Below are positions 1 through 6,426 of a stretch of DNA of 17,500 nt, piece by piece. Position numbers and translations under genes: made by a program. Under the pieces are notes generated by a model. The model saw only the letters and a program-made list of their open reading frames with translations. It was not told the DNA's origin and did no database searches. This DNA is from Paracoccaceae bacterium. Its GTDB lineage: Bacteria; Pseudomonadota; Alphaproteobacteria; Rhodobacterales; Rhodobacteraceae. How positions within the stretch are numbered: the first letter of the stretch is position 1; every line of letters begins with the position of its first letter. The stretch lies in the NCBI GenBank assembly GCA_006227805.1, contig SBFT01000023.1:1-17500 (forward strand), written 5' to 3'.

Positions 1-800
1 CCGCGAGGCGCGAGGCGGCCGCCGCGCCGGTCAAGCCGCAGGGCACGTTCTCCGAGACCGAACTCGGCCGCTATGCCCGGCACATCGTGCTGCGCGAGGT
101 GGGCGGCGCAGGCCAGAAGAAGCTGAAACAGGGGCGTGTCCTGGTGATCGGGGCGGGCGGCCTCGGCTCGCCCGCGCTTCTCTACCTGGCGGCCGCGGGG
201 GTGGGGACCGTGGGCGTGATCGACGGCGACGAGGTCGACAACGCCAATCTTCAGCGCCAGGTGATCCACCGCGACGCCGATATCGGCGTGCCCAAGGTCT
301 TTTCGGCCGAACGCGCCATGCGGGCGCTGAACCCCTTCATCGAGGTGCGCCCCTATCACCGGCGGCTGACGCCCGAGATCGCGGGCGAACTGTTTTCGGA
401 TTATGACGTGATCCTCGACGGCACCGACAATTTCGACACCCGCTACCTGGCCAACCGGGCGGCGGTGGCGACGGGGCGTCCGCTGATCTCGGGGGCGCTG
501 GCGCAGTGGGAAGGCCAGATCAGCGTCTTCGATCCCGCGCGGGGCGGGCCCTGCTATCAATGCGTCTTTCCCGAAGCGCCCGCGCCGGGCCTTGCACCCT
601 CCTGTGCCGAGGCGGGGGTGATCAGCCCCTTGCCGGGCGTGATCGGGGCGATGATGGCGGTCGAGGCGGTCAAGCTGCTGACGGGCGCGGGCCAGCCACT
701 GCGCGGCGAGATGCTGATCTATGACGCGCTCTGGGGCGAGACGCGCAAGATCGCGCTGGAGGCCCGCCCCGAGTGTCCGGTCTGCGGGAAGACAGGATAG
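1..800 (+). CDS. moeB: MoeB/ThiF-family adenylyltransferase (E1-like), 5' end outside window
   Basis: Family members adenylate the C-terminal Gly-Gly of a ubiquitin-like sulfur carrier (MoaD for molybdopterin, ThiS for thiamine) in the cytoplasm. The frame is open from base 3 with no stop, so the true start is upstream. A GTG at 87 is a poor start because conserved sequence (GRYARHIVLREVGG) begins before it. Visible features are the nucleotide-binding GAGGLGSP, the DGTDNFDTRYLAN segment, a Cys at 603-605 in SCAEAGVISPLPG, and two Cys-X2-Cys pairs (552-563 and 774-785) expected to bind structural zinc. It stops about 15 bases after the second pair, so there is no C-terminal rhodanese domain. 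An Ala/Pro-rich stretch (AAAAPVKPQG) precedes the core, so the protein is longer at its N-terminus than the roughly 250-residue E. coli MoeB. MoeB versus ThiF or another HesA-like partner cannot be settled here; no moaD or thiS is in view. Confidence 0.85.
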   Translation, partial: ARREAAAAPVKPQGTFSETELGRYARHIVLREVGGAGQKKLKQGRVLVIGAGGLGSPALLYLAAAGVGTVGVIDGDEVDNANLQRQVIHRDADIGVPKVFSAERAMRALNPFIEVRPYHRRLTPEIAGELFSDYDVILDGTDNFDTRYLANRAAVATGRPLISGALAQWEGQISVFDPARGGPCYQCVFPEAPAPGLAPSCAEAGVISPLPGVIGAMMAVEAVKLLTGAGQPLRGEMLIYDALWGETRKIALEARPECPVCGKTG

Positions 801-805
801 GCAAG

Positions 806-822
806 GGGGGGCGGCGCCCCCC
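806..822. terminator. GC-only hairpin downstream of moeB
   Basis: GGGGGGC (806-812) and GCCCCCC (816-822) form a perfect 7-bp stem with a 3-base loop, starting 6 bases after the moeB stop. No T-run follows, so a classical intrinsic terminator is not proven. Its place between two convergent genes suggests transcript-end formation in either direction. Confidence 0.45.
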
Positions 823-863
823 GTCGCCATTGTCTCTCGGACCCATGGCGAGACAATTGCGAC
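823..863. terminator. Long near-palindrome between convergent genes
   Basis: GTCGC-C-ATTGTCTC (823-836) pairs with GAGACAAT-T-GCGAC (850-863): 13 base pairs and one C/T mismatch around a 13-base loop. A second stem, CGCCAT (825-830) with ATGGCG (845-850), uses some of the same bases, so the two folds exclude each other. The element sits between the moeB stop and the stop of the PLP enzyme on the other strand. A bidirectional terminator or 3'-end stabiliser is the simplest reading; a protein-binding operator is possible but less likely between convergent genes. Confidence 0.45.
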
Positions 864-899
864 CCCCCGGATGTTTTCGGCGAGAGGAAGACAGGGCCG

Positions 900-2108
900 T
901 CAGATCACGCGGGCGAGGTCGGCGATCAGGTCCTCGGCATCTTCGAGGCCCACGGACAGACGGAATATCCCCTCGCCCGCGAAGGCACGGTAGCTTTCGG
1001 CGGCCGCGCCGCTCAGGCGGAAGGATGTCTCCATCAGGCCCTCGGTCTCCATCCAGAAGACCAGGCTGCGGTGATGGCCCAGGCTGACGGCGTAGTGGAT
1101 GATCCGAAGCTTCTCGATCATCGCCTGGGCGATCTCGCGGCCCTGCGCGGCGCTGCCCACCTGGAAGCCGATCATGCTCGAGGCAGTCTTCATCTGGCGT
1201 TGCGCCAGCTCGTGCTGCGGATGCGAGGGCAGGCCGGGATAGATCACCCGCGTCACCGAAGGGCGCGTTTCCAGCCATTCGGCCACGGCCCGGGCGCCCG
1301 CGGCATGGGCCTTCATCCGAAGGGGCAGGGTGGCCGCGCCCCGTGCGATCAGCCAGGCGTTGAAGGGCGAAAGGATGCCGCCGTGATGGATGCCGGCCTC
1401 GAGCCGCATCCGCCGGATCAGATCGGCCCGACCCGCGACCGCGCCGCCCACCGCGTCGCCATGGCCGCCGATATATTTGGTGATCGAATGCATCACCAGA
1501 TCGACGCCCAAAGCGCCCGTGTCCATGCCGAGCGGCGAGGAGAAGGTCGCGTCGGTCGAATGCAGCGCGCCCGCGTCGTGCGCGATCCGCGATACCGCGG
1601 CCAGATCGGTCAGGCGCAGGATCGGGTTCACCGGGCTTTCGGTGTGGATCAGTTTCGTGTTCGGCCGGACGGCGGCGGCAAGGGCGCCGAGGTCCGACAT
1701 GTTCACGGTCGTGACCTCGATCCCCAGGCGCGGAAGCGTGTCGCGCGCCAGTTCCGCGACCCCGGCATAGGATACATCCGACACGATGACATGATCGCCC
1801 GCCGACAGGAAGGTCAGGAAGATCGCCGTCGCCGCCGCCATGCCGGAGGCGGTGCAGAGGCAGGCCTCGGTTCCCTGCAGCGCGGCGATCTTGGCCTCGA
1901 GCATCGCGACCGTCGGGTTCGACCAGCGCGCATAGAGAAACGGCGAGTCATCCGTCAGGTCATGGGCGGAGAAGCCCGAGACGCTGTCCGACACGAAGGT
2001 CGAGGACATGTGGATCGCCGGGGCCGAGGCGCCCGTGGTCTCGTCCGGGGTCTCGCCCGCGTGAATCGCGGTGGTCATCAGGCCGGGTTTGCGGTTGCGG
2101 TCGGTCAT
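900..2108 (-). CDS. PLP-dependent trans-sulfuration enzyme (cystathionine gamma-synthase / methionine gamma-lyase family)
   Basis: This is a Cys/Met-metabolism PLP enzyme of 402 residues, the usual family length. The family catalyses beta/gamma elimination or replacement on cysteine, homocysteine, methionine or O-acyl-homoserine in the cytosol. The Schiff-base lysine is K211 in HSITKYIGGHGDAVGG. D186 in TDATFSSP should contact the pyridine nitrogen. YARWSNPT supplies the phosphate-binding Tyr/Arg from the neighbouring subunit, and FRLSVGLED is the usual C-terminal carboxylate-binding Arg motif. The family commonly has DNTF where this protein has DATF. The start is the ATG at 2108, with GGAAAGGAAG just upstream; an extension to 2168 is open but has no matching homology. 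Substrate and exact reaction (synthase or lyase) cannot be read from sequence. It is divergent from dcp and has no sulfur-pathway neighbour. Confidence 0.88.
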   Translation of the reverse strand: MTDRNRKPGLMTTAIHAGETPDETTGASAPAIHMSSTFVSDSVSGFSAHDLTDDSPFLYARWSNPTVAMLEAKIAALQGTEACLCTASGMAAATAIFLTFLSAGDHVIVSDVSYAGVAELARDTLPRLGIEVTTVNMSDLGALAAAVRPNTKLIHTESPVNPILRLTDLAAVSRIAHDAGALHSTDATFSSPLGMDTGALGVDLVMHSITKYIGGHGDAVGGAVAGRADLIRRMRLEAGIHHGGILSPFNAWLIARGAATLPLRMKAHAAGARAVAEWLETRPSVTRVIYPGLPSHPQHELAQRQMKTASSMIGFQVGSAAQGREIAQAMIEKLRIIHYAVSLGHHRSLVFWMETEGLMETSFRLSGAAAESYRAFAGEGIFRLSVGLEDAEDLIADLARVI

Positions 2109-2236
2109 GGGTCTTCCTTTCCTTTTGCCGCAGGCTGGCCGAAAGGCCGGGGCCGCCGCAACCCGCAAAATGGCGCGCCCCCTCTGGACCGGGTGGCAGG
2201 GCGGACATAGGTTCCCCCGGAAACAGGAGTTGCCCG
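2109..2236. promoter_or_regulatory. Divergent intergenic region, PLP enzyme / dcp
   Basis: These 128 bases separate two divergent start codons, so both promoters should lie here or in the adjoining gene ends. On the + side GGAG at 2226-2229 is a good ribosome binding site 7 bases before the dcp ATG. A weak -10-like CATAGG lies in ACATAGGTT, with CTGGAC 16 bases upstream. On the - side AAGGAAAGGAAG precedes the lyase ATG. I see no clear operator palindrome or riboswitch. Confidence 0.35.
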
Positions 2237-4249
2237 ATGACGAACCCCCTTCTGGACGCCTGGCGCACGCCCTTCGGCCTCGCCCCCTTCGACCGCATTT
2301 CCGACGAGGATTTCGCCCCCGCGCTCGACGCGGCGCTCGAGACCCACAAGGCCGAGATCGCGGCGATCGCGGACAACGGGATGCCTGCCGATTTCGCCAA
2401 CACGATCGAAGCCCTGGAAGCGGCAGGGCGGGATCTCGACCGCGTGCTGTCGGTCTTCTTCACCGTGGCGGGCGCCGACAGCAATCCGCGGCGCGAGGAA
2501 CTGCAGCGCGCCTTCTCGCCCAAACTGGCCGCGCATTACGCCGAGATCACCGCCAACAAGGCGCTTTTCGCCCGGATCGAGGCCGTCTGGGCCGGGCGCG
2601 ACACGGCGGGCCTGACCTCCGAACAGCACCGCGTCCTGATGCTGACCCGGCGCGGCTTTCTCCGGTCGGGTGCCGCGCTTACGGGCGCCGCGGATGCCCG
2701 GATGAAGGCGATCAAGGGGCGGCTTGCGGAACTGGGCACCGCCTTCACCCAGAACCTTCTGGCGGATGAACGCGACTGGTTCATGGATCTCGGCGAAGAC
2801 GATCTGGCCGGATTGCCCGATTTCGTCCTGGCCGCGGCGCGTGCGGCGGGCGCCGAGAAGGGGCGCGACGGCCCGGTGGTCACGCTGTCGCGGTCGCTGA
2901 TCGTGCCCTTCCTGCAATTCTCGGACCGTCGCGACCTGCGCGAACGCGCCTTCCGCGCCTGGGTCGCGCGGGGCGAAAACGGCGGCGCCACCGACAACCG
3001 CGCCATCGCGGCGGAAATCCTGGCCCTGCGCCGGGAACGCGCGGCGCTTCTGGGCTATGACAGCTTCGCCGCCTACAAGCTCGAGACCGAAATGGCGGGC
3101 ACGCCCGCGGCGGTGCGCGATCTTCTCATGGCGGTCTGGGAACCGGCCAAGGCCCGGGCCGAGGCCGACGCGCAGGTCCTCGAGGCGATGATGGCCGAGG
3201 ATGGCGTGAACGGCCCCCTCGAACCCTGGGACTGGCGCTATTACGCCGAAAGGCGCCGAAAGGCCGACCATGACCTCGACGAGGCGGCGCTGAAACCCTT
3301 CCTGCAACTCGACCGGATGATCGACGCGGCCTTCGCCTGCGCCAACCGTCTCTTCGGGCTCGAATTCCGCGCGGTCGATCTGCCGCTCTATCACCCGGAC
3401 GCCCGCGCCTGGGAGGTGACGCGGCAGGGCCGTCACGTGGCGCTGTTCATCGGGGATTACTTCGCGCGCGGCTCGAAACGCTCGGGCGCGTGGTGCAGCG
3501 CGATGCAGGCGCAGGCGAAGTTTCCCGAAGTCCGGGCGCCGATCGTCATCAACGTGTGCAACTTCGCCAAGTCGGACCCCGCGCTTCTGTCCTGGGACGA
3601 TGCGCGCACCCTCTTCCACGAATTCGGCCATGCGCTGCACCAGATGCTCTCGGATGTCACCTACGAGAGCATCTCGGGCACGTCAGTCGCGCGCGATTTC
3701 GTGGAACTGCCCAGCCAGCTCTACGAACACTGGCTGGAAGTGCCCCAGGTCCTTGCCGAATTCGCCACCCATGCCGAAACCGGCGAAGCCATGCCGCAGG
3801 AGATGTTGCAGAGACTGCTCGCCGCGTCGACCTTCGACATGGGCTTCCAGACCGTGGAATACGTCTCGTCGGCGCTGGTCGACCTGGCCTTCCACGAAGG
3901 CGACGCGCCCGCCGACCCGATGGACTTGCAGGCCCGCGTTCTGGACGAACTGGGAATGCCGCGCGCGATCACGATGCGCCATGCGACGCCGCATTTCGCC
4001 CATGTCTTCGCGGGCGACGGCTATTCCAGCGGATACTACAGCTACATGTGGTCCGAAGTGATGGATGCCGACGCCTTCGCGGCCTTCCATGAGGCGGGTG
4101 ATCCCTTCGACCCAGGCACGGCAAAGGCACTCGAGGCGCATATCCTGTCCACCGGCGGCTCGCGCGAGGCGGAAGAGCTCTACAGCGCCTTCAGGGGCAG
4201 GATGCCGGGGGTCGAGGCGCTCCTGAAGGGCAGGGGCCTCGCGGCCTGA
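2237..4249 (+). CDS. dcp: M3-family zinc oligopeptidase, peptidyl-dipeptidase Dcp type
   Basis: This metallopeptidase of 670 residues (E. coli Dcp 681, PrlC 680) cleaves short peptides, in the Dcp case releasing dipeptides from the C-terminus; with no signal peptide it should act in the cytoplasm. The zinc site is complete: H461-E-F-G-H465, with the third ligand E490 exactly 25 residues after the second His as in other M3 enzymes. The catalytic region reads FHEFGHALHQM...SGTSVARDFVELPSQ. The C-terminal HATPHFAHVFAGDGYSSGYY carries the family's substrate-binding His and Tyr residues. NVCNFAKSDPALLSWDDA and the YYAE...DLDEAALKPFLQLD segment resemble Dcp more than oligopeptidase A. The ATG at 2237 has GGAG 7 bases upstream. 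The gene stands alone, followed by a hairpin and a conserved tail element. Confidence 0.92.
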   Translation: MTNPLLDAWRTPFGLAPFDRISDEDFAPALDAALETHKAEIAAIADNGMPADFANTIEALEAAGRDLDRVLSVFFTVAGADSNPRREELQRAFSPKLAAHYAEITANKALFARIEAVWAGRDTAGLTSEQHRVLMLTRRGFLRSGAALTGAADARMKAIKGRLAELGTAFTQNLLADERDWFMDLGEDDLAGLPDFVLAAARAAGAEKGRDGPVVTLSRSLIVPFLQFSDRRDLRERAFRAWVARGENGGATDNRAIAAEILALRRERAALLGYDSFAAYKLETEMAGTPAAVRDLLMAVWEPAKARAEADAQVLEAMMAEDGVNGPLEPWDWRYYAERRRKADHDLDEAALKPFLQLDRMIDAAFACANRLFGLEFRAVDLPLYHPDARAWEVTRQGRHVALFIGDYFARGSKRSGAWCSAMQAQAKFPEVRAPIVINVCNFAKSDPALLSWDDARTLFHEFGHALHQMLSDVTYESISGTSVARDFVELPSQLYEHWLEVPQVLAEFATHAETGEAMPQEMLQRLLAASTFDMGFQTVEYVSSALVDLAFHEGDAPADPMDLQARVLDELGMPRAITMRHATPHFAHVFAGDGYSSGYYSYMWSEVMDADAFAAFHEAGDPFDPGTAKALEAHILSTGGSREAEELYSAFRGRMPGVEALLKGRGLAA

Positions 4250-4274
4250 GGCGGGGCGAAGGCGTCTGCATCCC

Positions 4275-4298
4275 GGCCGGGGCCGTCGACAGCCGGCC
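4275..4298 (+). terminator. Hairpin after dcp, shared with the ghrA end
   Basis: GGCCGG (4275-4280) and CCGGCC (4293-4298) form a GC-only 6-bp stem with a 12-base loop, 26 bases after the dcp stop. It is followed at once by the pyrimidine-rich CGCTTCTTTCTGG, which resembles an interrupted U-tract on the + strand. The same hairpin lies downstream of ghrA on the other strand, but no T-run follows it in that direction. Best read as the dcp terminator. Confidence 0.55.
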
Positions 4299-4330
4299 CG
4301 CTTCTTTCTGGTCCCAAATACGCAAATCCC
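4299..4330 (+). repeat. Conserved 32-base post-terminator element, copy 1
   Basis: It begins CGCTTCTTTCTGGT, continues CCC and AAATACGCA, and ends ATCCC. It matches 28 of 32 bases of a second copy at 14291-14322. Both copies lie on the + strand directly after a GC hairpin at the 3' end of a + strand gene. I believe similar elements around CAAATACGC are common between genes in Rhodobacterales, but could not check this. Confidence 0.6.
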
Positions 4331-4334
4331 GCCC

Positions 4335-5264
4335 TCAATATCCGGCGCCGCGGTCGACCAGGTGCAGAAGCGGCTCGCCCGCTTCCGCCCGGCGCACGTT
4401 CTCGGCGATGCAGCGCGACGCCGACGCCGCGCGCGTCTCGGCCGCGACATGGGGCGTGACGGTGACACGCGGGTGGTGCCAGAAGGCGTGATCGGCGGGC
4501 AGCGGTTCGACGCGGAACACGTCGAGCGTCGCATGACCCACCTGCCCCGTGCCCAGCGCTGCCAGAAGGGCCGCGTCGTCGATCAGCGTGCCGCGCCCGG
4601 GGTTCAGGATAACCGCTCCCGGCGCCAGCAGCGCCAGCCGCGCGGCGTTCAGGATGTTTTCGGTCGCCGCCGTCGCGGGCAGAAGCAGCACGGCGATGTC
4701 CGCCCCGTGCAGCGCGGTGGCCAGCCCCTCATCGCCGTGATGGCACGCGATGCCCTCGACGTCGCGGGGCCGACGCGACCAGCCGCGCACCTGAAAGCCG
4801 ATCCGCGCCAGCATCTGCGCGCAGGCCGCGCCCAAGGCGCCCAAGCCCAGCACCGTGACCGTCCGTTCCCACGCCACCGGCGGTGTATGCGGCTGCCATT
4901 CGCCCGGCTTCGCCAGGATATGCGCATCCATTCCCAGATGATGGCGCAGCGCATGGCCCGTCACCCATTCCACCATGCCCTGCGTCAGCGACGGATCGAC
5001 CATCCGCGCCAGCGGCACGCGCAAGGACGGGTTGCCGGCGATCGTCTCGACCCCCGCCCAGAGGCTGAGGACCGCCTTCAGCCGCGGAAAGGGGGCAAAG
5101 TCGCGCAGGGGCCCGTTCGGGGCATAGACGATGTAATCGACAGCTTCCTCCGGCAGGTCGGGGCCCAGCGTCGCGGTCACGCCCGCCTCGGCCAGCGCCG
5201 TGCGCAGCGGCTCTTCGTAGTCGGCCCAGGCATCGGGGCGCGCGGAGAACAGGATATTGGGCAT
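4335..5264 (-). CDS. ghrA: Glyoxylate/hydroxypyruvate reductase A-type D-2-hydroxyacid dehydrogenase
   Basis: This is an NAD(P)H-dependent 2-hydroxyacid dehydrogenase of 309 residues (E. coli GhrA 312) that should reduce glyoxylate to glycolate and hydroxypyruvate to glycerate in the cytoplasm. The Rossmann glycine motif GLGALG is at residues 140-145, followed by WSRRP, where Arg residues suggest NADPH preference. The catalytic set is complete: R224 (NPGRGTLIDD), E253 (FRVEPLP) and H272 (TPHVAAET). W69 in SLWAGVE fits the GhrA subgroup. The ATG at 5264 has GGAGGGA upstream. It starts 22 bases after the rodA stop on the same strand, so it is probably the last gene of the mreB-rodA operon. No functional link to cell-wall synthesis is obvious. 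The exact substrate is uncertain. Confidence 0.88.
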   Translation of the reverse strand: MPNILFSARPDAWADYEEPLRTALAEAGVTATLGPDLPEEAVDYIVYAPNGPLRDFAPFPRLKAVLSLWAGVETIAGNPSLRVPLARMVDPSLTQGMVEWVTGHALRHHLGMDAHILAKPGEWQPHTPPVAWERTVTVLGLGALGAACAQMLARIGFQVRGWSRRPRDVEGIACHHGDEGLATALHGADIAVLLLPATAATENILNAARLALLAPGAVILNPGRGTLIDDAALLAALGTGQVGHATLDVFRVEPLPADHAFWHHPRVTVTPHVAAETRAASASRCIAENVRRAEAGEPLLHLVDRGAGY

Positions 5265-5286
5265 CGTTGCTTTCCCTCCGGTCGCC

Positions 5287-6426
5287 CTAGCGCGGCCTGT
5301 GGACATGGGCGCTCTGCACCAGCCCGAAGGCCACCAGCAGCACCAGCATCGCCGACCCGCCATAGCTGACCAGCGGCAGCGGCACGCCGACGACCGGCGC
5401 AAGGCCCATCACCATCGACATGTTGACCGCGAAATACAGGAAGAAGTTCACCGCTAGCCCCAGCGTCAGCAATTGCGCGAAGCGGTCGCGCGTCGACAGC
5501 GCCGTGACCACGCAGAAGACGATGATCAGCGCATAGAGGATCAGCAGGGAAAAGCCGCCGATGAAGCCCAGTTCCTCGGCCAGCGTCGTGAAGATGAAAT
5601 CGGTGTGTTTCTCGGGCAGGAAGTTCAGGCGCGACTGGGTGCCCTGCATGAAGCCCCGACCCGTCCACCCGCCCGAGCCCAGCGCGATCTTCGACTGGGT
5701 GATGTGATAGCCCGCGCCCAGCGGGTCGGTGGCCGGGTCGAGAAAGGTGTCGATCCGGCGGAACTGGTAATCCTCGAGCAATTGCCAGGATGTGCCCCGG
5801 CTCTGGAACACGGCGGTGACAAGGCCCACGCCCGCGCCGATCACGGCGACGAAATAGGCCCAGTGCACGCCGGCCAGGAACATCACCCCGCCGCCTGCCG
5901 TCATCAGCAGGATCGCCGTGCCCAGATCGGGCTGGCGCAGGACCAGGAAGGTCGGAAACAGGATCATCACGACGGGCACCAGCACCCAGACCGGATGCGA
6001 GGTGCGCCGGGCGGGCAGCCAGTCGTAATAGGCCGCCAGCATCATCACGAGGGCCACCTTCATCAGCTCGGAGGGTTGCAGCCGCATGAAGCCCAGGTCG
6101 ATCCAGCGCTGCGCGCCCATGCCGACGACGCCGACGAATTCCACCAGCAGAAGCAGGATCACCGACACCGAATAGGCCAGCGCCGACATGCTGCGCCAGA
6201 ACCAGATCGGGATCATGGCGACCACGAACATCAGCGCGAAGCCCAGGGCGAAGCGCTTGGCCTGCGGCTCGGCCCAACGCCCGAAGTTCCCGCCCGCGAC
6301 GGAATAGAGCATCAGGAACCCCACGCAGGCCACCGCCGCCACCACGAGCACCAGCGGCCAGTTGAGGTAGAGGATCTTGCGCGGCCCCGCCGGAACCGAC
6401 TTGACGGTATATTCGAGGTAACTCAT
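5287..6426 (-). CDS. rodA: RodA, SEDS-family peptidoglycan glycosyltransferase of the Rod complex
   Basis: RodA (MrdB) polymerises lipid II into glycan strands during elongation and works as a pair with PBP2. The protein has 379 residues (E. coli 370) and about ten hydrophobic membrane segments, the first around residues 22-41. SEDS signatures are visible: MRLQPSELMKVA, LRQPDLGTA, TQSKIALGSGGWTGRG and FLPEKHTDFIF. D276 in the HTDF motif corresponds to the essential Asp of other RodA proteins. The C-terminal GVPLPLVSYGGSAML is also canonical. The ATG overlaps the mrdA stop as ATGA (4 bases), indicating translational coupling; no strong separate ribosome binding site is seen. Confidence 0.96.
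   Translation of the reverse strand: MSYLEYTVKSVPAGPRKILYLNWPLVLVVAAVACVGFLMLYSVAGGNFGRWAEPQAKRFALGFALMFVVAMIPIWFWRSMSALAYSVSVILLLLVEFVGVVGMGAQRWIDLGFMRLQPSELMKVALVMMLAAYYDWLPARRTSHPVWVLVPVVMILFPTFLVLRQPDLGTAILLMTAGGGVMFLAGVHWAYFVAVIGAGVGLVTAVFQSRGTSWQLLEDYQFRRIDTFLDPATDPLGAGYHITQSKIALGSGGWTGRGFMQGTQSRLNFLPEKHTDFIFTTLAEELGFIGGFSLLILYALIIVFCVVTALSTRDRFAQLLTLGLAVNFFLYFAVNMSMVMGLAPVVGVPLPLVSYGGSAMLVLLVAFGLVQSAHVHRPR

Noticed and set aside
2105..3640. 511-codon open frame on the - strand opposite dcp
   Set aside because: An antisense shadow with Arg/Gly-rich low-information sequence; it collides with the divergent promoter region.
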